Shown piece by piece: positions 1-7,559 of a stretch of 64,000 nt of DNA. The stretch covers positions 32,806 through 96,805 of the forward strand of contig JAHEAD010000008.1 of assembly GCA_019721075.1 (NCBI GenBank), written 5' to 3'. Made by a program: the position numbers and the translations under genes. Numbering within the stretch: the first letter of the stretch is position 1; every line of letters starts with the position of its first letter. The notes beneath the pieces were generated by a model that did no database searches, was not told the origin of the DNA, and was given only the letters and a program-made list of their open reading frames with translations. The DNA is from Candidatus Sysuiplasma jiujiangense (GTDB taxonomy: Archaea > Thermoplasmatota > Thermoplasmata > Sysuiplasmatales > Sysuiplasmataceae).

Positions 1-61
1 GATTTGAACCGGGGACCTCCGCTGTGTGAGAGCGACGTCATAACCGCTAGACCATGAGCCC
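1..61 (-). tRNA. tRNA-Val (anticodon CAC), 3' end cut off by the window edge
   Basis: On the minus strand the sequence folds as a tRNA: acceptor GGGCTCA, U8, D-arm GTCT...TGAC, anticodon stem TCGCT/AGCGG around the seven-base loop CTCACAC, variable AGGTC, T-arm beginning CCCGG-TTCAAAT. U33 is followed by C-A-C, which reads valine GUG codons. The T-arm 3' strand and acceptor 3' strand lie outside the window. No intron is visible in the part present. The gene starts 12 bases after the stop of the upstream metallo-beta-lactamase-like gene on the same strand. Confidence 0.93.
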
Positions 62-73
62 CGGTATATGGCA

Positions 74-808
74 TCAGGAAGCCTTTTTTAATTCTTCCCT
101 CTTCCAGTCGGTAAATTGTGAAAGTTTTTCCGTTGAGAGTGTTTTTGCAATCGTTTCCTTTGCGCCTGAAAGAACGGCGCCTCTTCCCCTGGGTGGATAG
201 TTTGGATGCGACATGAGTAGTGAGTCGAATTCATACTTCAGCAGATTTGACGCACTTTCCCTCATCCTGTCAATACTGGAGTCCAGGAGATTGACATTGA
301 GCACTAGCTGATCCGCAAGATACCATGTCTTCCTGTCGCTCTCTGTTGGCCAGCTCATCAACTCGTTGCTGAATCTGTCCCTGTTTCCCCACCAGAACAT
401 ATCGCCACAGAACAGTATTCCCTTTCCCCTTTTGAGCAAAAGACATGACGATCCGGGAGAATAACCTGGAGTGGGTATCAGGACGGTATCCTCACGCAAT
501 GCGTACTCTGAACCAAATTTGAGATCAGGTGTGCAGCCCTTCACCAGCTTTGCGTCTTCTTCATGAATAATGAGTTTCGCGCCAAATCTGGATTTTATGC
601 CACATGCATCACCGAAGGCTCTGATATGAGTAATGAATAAGTCCGATATTCCGCCATTATTTCTGATAAAGTCCTCATCGTCCTTCCCGAGTTCCGGGGC
701 GTCAACCAGCAGATTTCCACCGTCATGTTTTATAAAATAACCGGAATTCCCGAACGACTTGAGAGAATAGCGGTTGATGAGATATACGCCGGGGAGGACT
801 TCATTCAT
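74..808 (-). CDS. Metallo-beta-lactamase-fold protein with degenerate metal site
   Basis: A 244-residue protein with the general outline of an MBL-fold hydrolase: N-terminal GNSGYFI and LLVDAPEL strands, a TH motif at residues 60-61, TPGYSPGSS and FCGD. The usual HxHxDH ligand run reads H-I-R-A-F-G-D-A here, and the His of TPGH is Tyr, so most ligands of a dinuclear site are absent. The fold is probable but hydrolase activity is doubtful; it may be a binding or regulatory relative. The ATG at 808 is preferred over one 13 codons upstream because an AT-rich TATA-like stretch (about 831-838) is correctly placed for a leaderless mRNA starting at 808. The tRNA-Val gene follows directly. Confidence 0.75.
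   Translation of the reverse strand: MNEVLPGVYLINRYSLKSFGNSGYFIKHDGGNLLVDAPELGKDDEDFIRNNGGISDLFITHIRAFGDACGIKSRFGAKLIIHEEDAKLVKGCTPDLKFGSEYALREDTVLIPTPGYSPGSSCLLLKRGKGILFCGDMFWWGNRDRFSNELMSWPTESDRKTWYLADQLVLNVNLLDSSIDRMRESASNLLKYEFDSLLMSHPNYPPRGRGAVLSGAKETIAKTLSTEKLSQFTDWKREELKKAS
82..94 (-). promoter_or_regulatory. Probable TATA box of the tRNA-Val gene
   Basis: Reading the minus strand, GAATTAAAAAAGG lies centred about 26 bases before the tRNA 5' end, the spacing expected for an archaeal TATA element. It sits inside the last codons of the upstream coding sequence, so the tRNA would have its own promoter embedded in that gene. The call rests on position and composition only. Confidence 0.5.
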
Positions 809-917
809 AATGACAACTAAAAGTAACTTGCTTAATAATTTTATCACGCCTATATGAGTATTGAAGCCAATTTCACAACCGGAGGAGAAAAGCGCCCGGG
901 CGCTGTGAGGACAACGG

Positions 918-935
918 ACAAAGTGTTAACTTTGT
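918..935. promoter_or_regulatory. Inverted repeat in the divergent region before the methyltransferase gene
   Basis: ACAAAGT, four bases, ACTTTGT: a perfect 7-base dyad lying about 32 bases before the ATG at 967 in the region between two divergent genes. It could be an operator or chance. No regulator is recognised nearby. Confidence 0.3.
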
Positions 936-966
936 TCATGCATGACGGATCGGCCGATGACGTAAG

Positions 967-1599
967 ATGAAACTGAATGAACTGAAATCCAAGCTTGAAA
1001 TGCTTTTGCCGATTGCCGATCCTTCGCCATCTCTGGAGCAATATTCAACCCCCGTAAATGCTGCATCGGCAATACTTTATCATGCGGCAATGAGCGGCGA
1101 TATTGAAGGAAGGAAAATCGCAGATCTGGGTTGCGGTAACGGAATATTTTCAATAGGTTGCGCACTGTTGGGAGCATACCGTACAATAGGCGCTGATGTG
1201 AGTCCGGCATGCATTAAAACTTCGAAGGAGAATGCAGCCAGAATCCTGGATAGTGCCTTACTGAAAAAAGTACACTTCAAAAAAGCCAGCATCCTCGAGA
1301 TAAAAGGCAGATTTGACACGGTATTCCAGAATCCGCCTTTCGGCTCACAGTCCAGAAATGCAGACATTCCGTTCATAAAGAAGGCACTTGAACTTGCAGA
1401 TGTGGTGTATACAATTCATATTTCAGCAACAAGGGCATTTATAGAGGAAAAGATAGCGGAATACGGGGGGAGGATTGAGTTTTCGGCAGAATTCGATTAC
1501 AGCATGCCGAGAATGTTCAAATATCACACGGATGACAGGCGAAAATTCCGTCTAATCCTTTATAAAGCAGTGAAGAATAACAAACAACGAGATAGATGA
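967..1599 (+). CDS. METTL5-like rRNA adenine N6-methyltransferase
   Basis: A 210-residue class I SAM-dependent methyltransferase. The SAM-binding motif DLGCGNG is at residues 53-59 and the amino-methyltransferase motif NPPF at 122-125, followed by GSQ. The N-terminal LEQYSTP segment before the SAM site is typical of the METTL5 family, whose eukaryotic member makes m6A in small-subunit rRNA with TRMT112. Archaeal relatives are usually annotated as putative RNA methylases. The gene overlaps csl4 by four bases (ATGA), implying translational coupling, and the pairing with exosome and ribosome-maturation genes supports an RNA substrate. Substrate position is inferred from the family. Confidence 0.85.
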   Translation: MKLNELKSKLEMLLPIADPSPSLEQYSTPVNAASAILYHAAMSGDIEGRKIADLGCGNGIFSIGCALLGAYRTIGADVSPACIKTSKENAARILDSALLKKVHFKKASILEIKGRFDTVFQNPPFGSQSRNADIPFIKKALELADVVYTIHISATRAFIEEKIAEYGGRIEFSAEFDYSMPRMFKYHTDDRRKFRLILYKAVKNNKQRDR

Positions 1600-2156
1600 A
1601 AGGAAAATTGGTCGTCCCAGGCGACGTGGTAGCAATTGCGGAAGAGTATTCACCTGGAAAGGGAACATACGAATCCGATGGAAAAATTATAGCGAGCGAG
1701 ACCGGCGAGCTCATTCTTGACAGCAGAAACCATGCGGCAACAGTGTCACCTTTTAATCCGGTGGCTGAACCAAAGAAGAAGGATATTGTTTATGCCACAG
1801 TATCAGATGTGAAGAGTTCCATGGCGATATGCGAGCTAATATCGATTGAAGGAAAGGAGAGGTCTGTGACTGGAAACAGGGATGCTACGCTCCACGTGTC
1901 GACAATATCACAGCAATATGTTGAGTCGGTGGGACAGGCAGTACGAACAGGGGACATAATAAGGGCTGAGGTCATACAGTCGAGTCCTTCCATTCAACTC
2001 AGCACAGTCAATGCACATATGGGCGTGGTGGCAGCATATTGCAGCCGCTGTCATTCAATGATGAGGCTGAAGGATGGCCATCTTTACTGCGATGAATGCG
2101 AACGATCGGAAAAGCGTAAAATTGCCGACGACTACGGCTCCGCTGCATTCAAATAA
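1596..2156 (+). CDS. csl4: Exosome RNA-binding subunit Csl4
   Basis: A 186-residue protein with the Csl4 layout: an N-terminal beta-rich domain (VVPGDVVAIAEEY...GTYESDGKI, residues 6-31), a central S1-type OB domain (about 60-135) and a C-terminal zinc ribbon with C149, C152, C165 and C168. Csl4 caps the archaeal exosome ring and helps recruit substrates and DnaG. Its ATG overlaps the stop of the upstream methyltransferase gene. The Rrp4, Rrp41 and Rrp42 subunits are not in this window. Confidence 0.93.
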   Translation: MKGKLVVPGDVVAIAEEYSPGKGTYESDGKIIASETGELILDSRNHAATVSPFNPVAEPKKKDIVYATVSDVKSSMAICELISIEGKERSVTGNRDATLHVSTISQQYVESVGQAVRTGDIIRAEVIQSSPSIQLSTVNAHMGVVAAYCSRCHSMMRLKDGHLYCDECERSEKRKIADDYGSAAFK

Positions 2157-2225
2157 TGTCGTGCCTGCGGAAACAGAAAGGGTTAAAGCCTCAGTGTATT
2201 AGAGTATTTCGAGGGTAAATAACAC

Positions 2226-2435
2226 ATGCCCAAGGACAAGGCACAAAGAAAGAATCGTGTGCGAGGCAGAGAACAGGAGCAGCTGCGTAAAGAAATAGAC
2301 TCCCTGCGTGTTGAAATCAAGGAAATGAAGGAAATTGTTAACATGCTGCTCAACATGGTGATAGATACAGAGGAAGAAGAATACCCGGGCATGCAGTTCC
2401 CGGATTTTGACGAGCGTTACAGTCAGAACAATTGA
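2226..2435 (+). CDS. Small charged coiled-coil protein, unknown function
   Basis: A 69-residue protein: basic N-terminus (KDKAQRKNRVRGREQ), one predicted coiled-coil helix (about residues 17-48, regular hydrophobic spacing in LRKEIDSLRVEIKEMKEIVNMLLNMV) and an acidic tail. I do not recognise a family. A TATA-like GTATTAGAG is centred about 26 bases before the ATG, fitting a leaderless transcript. The next gene starts nine bases after its stop, so this gene probably heads an operon with glyA and nob1. The basic head suggests nucleic-acid or ribosome contact, which is only a guess. Confidence 0.6.
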   Translation: MPKDKAQRKNRVRGREQEQLRKEIDSLRVEIKEMKEIVNMLLNMVIDTEEEEYPGMQFPDFDERYSQNN

Positions 2436-2444
2436 GGCGCCACT

Positions 2445-3644
2445 TTGAGACATGACATAATCGAGCTTGCTAAGAAGCATGATCAATGGCGAAATTCCAG
2501 CTGCATCAATTTACAGCCGTCCGAAAACATACTGAGTCCTGCCGTGAGGAGGCTGCTCGCGTCTGACATGGCGAGCCGGTACACATTGAGAAGTAATGAA
2601 TTCATAGGGAATGGAGGTGCGTCCAACAGCTACGGCGGAACAAAATACATGGACGAGATCGAGAGGCGTGGAGAGGAAACTGCTTCAAAGCTTTTTGGCG
2701 CAAGGACATCGCTCAAACCGCTGTCGGGACACATTGCCTCGCTCCTGATGATTGCAAGCGTGTGCAGGAAAGGGGACACAATAATGGCTGTGTCTTCAGC
2801 GGACGGCGGATACGACGGATACGGTCAGTCATACATACCTGACATGTTCTCACTGAAATTCAGACCGTTACAGTTTGACAGGGAGATATGGAACGTTAAA
2901 GGGGAGGAAACTGCCGAAGACATTAGAAGGTACAAACCGAAACTGGTTGTGCTCGGGCAGAGCTTTATACTTTTCCCTTACGACATCGGTCCAATCAGTG
3001 ACGCCTGCAGGGAGGAAGGCACCGTGCTTGCCTATGATGCATCTCATGTGCTTGGTCTCGTGGCAGGCGGAAGATTCCAGAGACCGATACAGGAGAGGTG
3101 CGACATTCTCATTGGAAGTACTCATAAGAGCTTCCCCGGCCCGCAGGGGGGTATCTTCGCAACAAACGACGATGGCATCTGGAAGTCGTTCGTGTGGAAC
3201 TGCACCTGGCGGCTCATAGACAATGCTCACTGGAACAGAATTGCCGCTCTTTCACAGGCCATGGAGGAAATGAGAAGGCATGCAAGCAATTACGCTGCCA
3301 GGATAGAGGCCAATACTCAGGCGCTGGGCAGGAGTCTTGGCGAAGAAGGTGTCGTCTGCAAGTTCAGCGGAATTGGCTATTCCAGGTCACACCAGCTGCA
3401 TCTTGACTCTGATGCGCTGGCAAGCATGGATCTGTCGTTAGCAAAGCTGAATGAAGAACTTGAAAAAAATGATATCATAGTCGACACGACAGGGAGAATA
3501 GGAACTTCCGAAGTGTCCAGGCTGGGCATGGGTGCCAGGGAGATGCGGTTAATATCCGCCCTTGTCGGAGGCGCGCTCAGGGGCGAAAATGTGAAAGCGG
3601 AAGCAAACAGATTGAGAAAAAGATTTGATGTGCACTACTTATGA
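2445..3644 (+). CDS. glyA: Serine hydroxymethyltransferase
   Basis: A 399-residue PLP enzyme interconverting serine and glycine with transfer of a one-carbon unit to a pterin carrier. Residues visible: PSEN near the N-terminus (25-28), YGGTKYMDEIE substrate region, YDASH (D198, H201) and the PLP-lysine motif STHKSFPGPQGG (K228). The start is TTG, supported by GAGG about seven bases upstream and by the homologous N-terminus beginning here. The short-form length agrees with archaeal enzymes. The gene overlaps nob1 by four bases. Confidence 0.9.
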   Translation: MRHDIIELAKKHDQWRNSSCINLQPSENILSPAVRRLLASDMASRYTLRSNEFIGNGGASNSYGGTKYMDEIERRGEETASKLFGARTSLKPLSGHIASLLMIASVCRKGDTIMAVSSADGGYDGYGQSYIPDMFSLKFRPLQFDREIWNVKGEETAEDIRRYKPKLVVLGQSFILFPYDIGPISDACREEGTVLAYDASHVLGLVAGGRFQRPIQERCDILIGSTHKSFPGPQGGIFATNDDGIWKSFVWNCTWRLIDNAHWNRIAALSQAMEEMRRHASNYAARIEANTQALGRSLGEEGVVCKFSGIGYSRSHQLHLDSDALASMDLSLAKLNEELEKNDIIVDTTGRIGTSEVSRLGMGAREMRLISALVGGALRGENVKAEANRLRKRFDVHYL

Positions 3645-4168
3645 TGCAAGGTGACAAATCAAAACCGTTTGTACTGGATACCAGCGCAATGTATAACGGC
3701 ACGGATTATCCAGCGGACGCAATCCTCTTTTCCACGCCGAAGGTTGTAAGCGAGGTTAAACATGTATACCGTTCCAGCAGGGCAGAACTCTTTGTAGACA
3801 CACGATTGAAAATCATTGAGCCGGCTGCGCGCAGTGTTGAAAAGGTCGTTGAAGTCGCAAAGAAGAACGGAGATATCGCCAGGCTGTCACCTGCAGACAT
3901 TGAGGTACTTTCACTTGCTTATGAACTCAACGCAGTCGTAATAACCGAAGACTATTCAATTCAGAACACTGCTTCGGGACTGGGAGTCGAATTCCGCTCA
4001 CTCTACATACCCCGGATTGCAAGCTATATCGAGTGGACACTCGTATGTGAATCGTGCAGGAGAGAATCGTGCAGCAGGGAAGAAAGGGTTTGCAGAATTT
4101 GCGGGGGGAGAATGATAACGGTCAAAAAGAAAAGCAGACCAATTTCAGATTCACGCAGGGGTCAGTGA
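3641..4168 (+). CDS. nob1: rRNA maturation endonuclease Nob1
   Basis: A 175-residue protein with an N-terminal PIN nuclease domain (VLDTSAMYNG with catalytic D13, later ITEDYSI) and a C-terminal zinc ribbon (C136, C139, C151, C154), the order found in Nob1, which cleaves the 3' end of pre-16S rRNA. Translation is probably coupled to glyA through the overlapping ATGA. A basic tail follows the ribbon. Its 3' end overlaps the convergent phosphoesterase gene by seven bases. Confidence 0.92.
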   Translation: MMQGDKSKPFVLDTSAMYNGTDYPADAILFSTPKVVSEVKHVYRSSRAELFVDTRLKIIEPAARSVEKVVEVAKKNGDIARLSPADIEVLSLAYELNAVVITEDYSIQNTASGLGVEFRSLYIPRIASYIEWTLVCESCRRESCSREERVCRICGGRMITVKKKSRPISDSRRGQ

Positions 4169-5484
4169 TCCTTGCCTGCCTTGGAATAGGTTACAACCGC
4201 AACCAGCGATAATGCAATGATTGACGCGGCGACGAAGCTGCCGGATTCAAAGAACGGAGCATACGGCATATCGTGCGCGACGTATGGCGGCTGATGCAAC
4301 TGGCTCAGGTTGAAATTTGAAGAGCCTGTTCTTGAATAAGGCAGTGAGGAAAAGGGAAATTGCGGTTGGACCGGAAATGTCCCTGACAGCGAAACCGATG
4401 GCAATGCAGAGATGGGAAAATGTAGCGATGCCGGGATCTGGAGGTCTGCAAAATTGACATTTATGGGAGGTCTCGGCTGAGCCGCATGAAGGGAATAGAA
4501 TGTGAACATATCCAGAGGCACATCCGACAGGGAGACAAATCTGTTCAATGGCGGCATGTTCCAGTTGTAATCGATGAACGCCAAGAGCGAAGCGTGATTC
4601 ATCGGTGTGTTCGAAATATAATCTTCCTTTGCATACGGGGAAACAAGGATCAGGGGAACCCTGAAGCCAAGCTGCTGGCCATCAATGGATGGCGGGGGGA
4701 CATTGTCATAAAATCCTCCACCCTCGTCATAATTTATAAACACAGCCGTGCTGTTCCATTCAGGGCTGAACATTATCTTCTGCAGAATAAAAGTGAGCCA
4801 CAGCTCACCGGCAAGCATGTTGTCTGAAGGATGCTGGCTGTAGCCTGTCACGCCGAGTCCTATAGGTTCGAGATAGCTGACAGCCGGCAGTGTGTTGTTC
4901 TGAAGTTCGCCGAAGAAGGAGGTCCAGCTCCGTATGTTTGAAGAATATGCTGAAACACCGTAGACATAGTCGAGGATGATTGTTCCGAGCGTGGGGTCAT
5001 AGACGTAGTAGCCCCATGAAACATGGTATCTGTTGAGTTCTGAGAATATCGTTTCCGAATACGGGATGTACGGAGGTGGGCCATAGTCGTTTATCACGGG
5101 GGAATAGCCTGCAATGCCGTACAGCCTGTTTGGCATTGTCGCGGTCAGCGCACTTGAAAAGTACATGTCACCTATTGCATACTGCTCCGCAATATCCCAC
5201 TCTATTGCGAGCTGGGAGGAAGTGTAGTATGTCAGCGACTGTACACCGGAATTCAGTCTGAATCCGTTCATTTTACCGCCGTTCCAGTCGAGATGGTAGG
5301 CAGTATACCCTTCAACAGGATCAGGGGTAGAAAACACACCTGGCCGGACCGCGGTGAGGTTGGAAAGGCCGCCGGCTGTCAGCAGGTTATCGGGCACCGT
5401 GAGCTGGGAGGTGATGTTTTCGGCTGAAGAATTGCCGCCCGAAGGGTATGAACCGAAGATGTTGTCGAAACTGTGATTCTCCAT
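4162..5484 (-). CDS. Exported phosphoesterase (acid phosphatase/phospholipase C family), 5' end disturbed
   Basis: At least 440 residues. The metal-binding start motif MENHSFDNIFGSYP, the mid motif MPNR, FINYDEGGGFYDNV and VPLILVSPYA mark the phosphoesterase family that includes bacterial phospholipase C and archaeal acid phosphatases. A Pro-rich region and a C-terminal membrane helix (about 415-435) suggest surface anchoring, active site outside. The ATG at 5484 is inside the conserved domain. Upstream the frame stays open to 5679 and encodes a hydrophobic signal-like segment (SSLLIASLVLTAF, then a PSAAG cleavage-type site) and RHVILIT, but has no ATG, GTG or TTG. An ATG at 5594-5596 lies one frame off, so a one-base indel or a rare start is likely. 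Confidence 0.8.
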   Translation of the reverse strand: MENHSFDNIFGSYPSGGNSSAENITSQLTVPDNLLTAGGLSNLTAVRPGVFSTPDPVEGYTAYHLDWNGGKMNGFRLNSGVQSLTYYTSSQLAIEWDIAEQYAIGDMYFSSALTATMPNRLYGIAGYSPVINDYGPPPYIPYSETIFSELNRYHVSWGYYVYDPTLGTIILDYVYGVSAYSSNIRSWTSFFGELQNNTLPAVSYLEPIGLGVTGYSQHPSDNMLAGELWLTFILQKIMFSPEWNSTAVFINYDEGGGFYDNVPPPSIDGQQLGFRVPLILVSPYAKEDYISNTPMNHASLLAFIDYNWNMPPLNRFVSLSDVPLDMFTFYSLHAAQPRPPINVNFADLQIPASLHFPISALPSVSLSGTFPVQPQFPFSSLPYSRTGSSNFNLSQLHQPPYVAHDMPYAPFFESGSFVAASIIALSLVAVVTYSKAGKDH

Positions 5485-5671
5485 TGTTATCAGGATGACA
5501 TGCCGTATTGGTGTTGTGGTTGAGGAGGATGCACCCGCAGCTGAGGGCAGAAACGCCGTAAGGACGAGTGATGCAATGAGTAATGAAGAAGCGCATGCCG
5601 CAACACGTGAACGGGCCTCCCGCCTGCCGCCGCTGACAGCGCTTCGGACCGCAGCACAGACAGAAGTCTGC

Positions 5672-6238
5672 CTAATGCACTACACCTCTTCCAGTTTTAA
5701 TCAGCGAGCCAATAAACAAAATAAAAAGCAGCGTGAATTCGAACACGACAGGCGCAAGAATTATCAGAGGCATATATCTGTAGAACAGTATGAGATATAC
5801 AGAGAGGAGCACAGCAACGACAACCAGATTCTCCAGTCCCATGAATATCGAATTTACAGACAGAACTTTTCCGATTCCTAAGGATTTGAGATAGACAGAG
5901 GAAGTGAAAAGTAATCCCGACATAGTCAGAAACGAAAATACCATGGTAACGTTGTCGGCAATAACCGGATTGTTATAAGAATAGTAGAAAACCGGAATGA
6001 CGCAGACAACTGTTATAAGAAGCGAGTACAAGATGCGGGCCGGCGTTTTGCAGAAGTAGACAGATGCTGCAAACGGAAAGACCAGGGAACCGGTTATGAT
6101 GCCGCCTAGCACGTAGGGGATGGCCGTAGCCGTTCCGACTGCATAGATGAAACCGGAGAGGTAAATCACAGCCAGGGAAAGTGTGGCTCCCCAGACCGTA
6201 TAGAATAAATTTAAAATGACCTTTTTGCCTTTCAACAT
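5672..6238 (-). CDS. Multi-pass membrane protein, unknown function
   Basis: A 188-residue protein with about six hydrophobic segments (roughly residues 8-32, 38-60, 66-88, 96-118, 128-150, 155-180), a positively charged N-terminus (MLKGKK) and few soluble residues. I do not recognise the family. It lies immediately upstream of the exported phosphoesterase on the same strand, with their reading frames nearly touching, so the two may be co-transcribed. Divergent from ribB. Confidence 0.6.
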   Translation of the reverse strand: MLKGKKVILNLFYTVWGATLSLAVIYLSGFIYAVGTATAIPYVLGGIITGSLVFPFAASVYFCKTPARILYSLLITVVCVIPVFYYSYNNPVIADNVTMVFSFLTMSGLLFTSSVYLKSLGIGKVLSVNSIFMGLENLVVVAVLLSVYLILFYRYMPLIILAPVVFEFTLLFILFIGSLIKTGRGVVH

Positions 6239-6300
6239 TTCACGGGCGGGAGAATCAGCATCTCCGTTTTATAAGCATCTTTCCAGCAATGATTACCAGT

Positions 6301-6320
6301 AAATTTGTAACAACAAATTT
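6301..6320. promoter_or_regulatory. Perfect dyad upstream of the riboflavin operon promoter
   Basis: AAATTTGT, four bases, ACAAATTT: an 8-base perfect inverted repeat ending 12 bases before the TATA box of ribB. The position immediately upstream of the core promoter suits an archaeal activator or repressor site. No riboswitch-like structure is visible, and the mRNA appears leaderless, so control would have to be at transcription. Confidence 0.45.
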
Positions 6321-6331
6321 TGTAGTAATAT

Positions 6332-6340
6332 GTTTATATC
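6332..6340 (+). promoter_or_regulatory. TATA box of the riboflavin operon
   Basis: GTTTATATC is centred about 22-25 bases before the ribB ATG at 6358, predicting a transcription start at or just before the A of the ATG. Confidence 0.55.
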
Positions 6341-6357
6341 CTGCCTGATTAGCAGAT

Positions 6358-7056
6358 ATGGTGAAAATGATACACGAACCACTGGAAAGCCAGATATTGG
6401 CAGCAGCAGAGGAGCTGAAAGCGGGAAACATCATATTTGTCCATGACTCATCTTCGAGAGAGAACGAGGTAGACATGGTTGCGTCGGCCTATATGTGCAC
6501 CCCTGAGATGATTTCAACAATGAGGGAGAGAGCAGGAGGATTAATTTGCTCTGCAATAGGGAACGAGGTTGCGGCCAACATACATCTGCCATTCATGCAT
6601 GAAATACTCGAACTTTCACATGAAAAATATCCGGATCTCACTTCCATGATAGAGACAAGAACGCCATACGGCGGCAGACCTGCCTTCTCCATATCCGTCA
6701 ATCACAGGGATGTCTTCACCGGTGTCAGTGACGGCGAAAGATGTATGACAATCAGGCAGATAGGCAATGTTGCGAAACTCGCGGCCGAAGGGAGAGATGC
6801 GAACAGTGAGTTCTATTCAAAGCTCAAATCTCCCGGCCATGTGCCTCTTCTGATTGAGGCAAGGAATTCGCTCGCGGAGAGACGCGGGCACACAGAACTT
6901 TCAATCAGGCTCGCCAGGATTGCTGGACTGCCACCGGCTACAGTGGTCTGCGAGATGCTTGACTCCCGCACGCACAAATCACTTGATCTGGAGAAAGCAA
7001 GAAGAATTGCCGGTGAACTGAAGCTTCCGATCATCGAGGGCGAGATGCTTCAATGA
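6358..7056 (+). CDS. ribB: 3,4-dihydroxy-2-butanone-4-phosphate synthase
   Basis: A 232-residue enzyme forming the four-carbon precursor of lumazine from ribulose 5-phosphate. Visible family motifs are the acidic metal loop in SSRENEVDM (about residues 22-30), RAGGLICSAI, and the region FTGVSDGERCMTIRQI followed by SPGHVPLL and RRGHTELSIRLA. The C-terminal GTP cyclohydrolase II domain of bacterial fusions is absent, as in archaea. First gene of a four-gene riboflavin operon; ribH starts ten bases after its stop. Confidence 0.93.
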   Translation: MVKMIHEPLESQILAAAEELKAGNIIFVHDSSSRENEVDMVASAYMCTPEMISTMRERAGGLICSAIGNEVAANIHLPFMHEILELSHEKYPDLTSMIETRTPYGGRPAFSISVNHRDVFTGVSDGERCMTIRQIGNVAKLAAEGRDANSEFYSKLKSPGHVPLLIEARNSLAERRGHTELSIRLARIAGLPPATVVCEMLDSRTHKSLDLEKARRIAGELKLPIIEGEMLQ

Positions 7057-7066
7057 GGAAAAATTG

Positions 7067-7537
7067 ATGAAAGGGAAGCGGGAAGATATCCGGGCAGCAA
7101 TTGTCTGCTCGACGTTTAATGAAGACATAACCTCCAGGATGTTTGAGGCTGCGGTAAGGGAATGCGACCGCCAGCATATGGAGGTAAAGGCATCATGCAG
7201 GATTCCCGGAGTTTTCGACATGCCACTCTTCGTGGACACTCTACTCCTGAGGAGGGATGTTGACTGTGCCATTACCCTTGGGGCAGTAATAAAGGGCGAA
7301 ACTGACCATGATGACCTCATTGCAAGAACTACAGCTGCTGCAATTGTGAACATTGCACTGAAGCGGGGCAAGCCGGTGGCCCTGGGTATTACCGGCCCGG
7401 GCGTGTCATGGGAGCAGGCGGAGGCGAGGGCAGAGGAATATGCCATCAGGGCGACAGCGGCAGCAGCTGAAATGGTCAGAACACTGAGAACCATGCCGCA
7501 CGCAGAAGACAGAGGCATGATGAAGACAAACGGTTGA
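7067..7537 (+). CDS. ribH: 6,7-dimethyl-8-ribityllumazine synthase
   Basis: A 156-residue enzyme condensing the RibB product with the ribitylaminopyrimidine. Motifs: STFNEDIT near the N-terminus, RIPGVFDMP, and the phosphate/catalytic loop GAVIKGETDHDD, followed by GITGPG. ATG 7067 is preferred over the adjoining TTG 7064 because GAGG at 7055-7058 is eight bases upstream. The protein ends in a Met-rich tail. Second gene of the rib operon. Confidence 0.92.
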   Translation: MKGKREDIRAAIVCSTFNEDITSRMFEAAVRECDRQHMEVKASCRIPGVFDMPLFVDTLLLRRDVDCAITLGAVIKGETDHDDLIARTTAAAIVNIALKRGKPVALGITGPGVSWEQAEARAEEYAIRATAAAAEMVRTLRTMPHAEDRGMMKTNG

Positions 7538-7559
7538 AACGGGGACTGAGATTCTGGAC

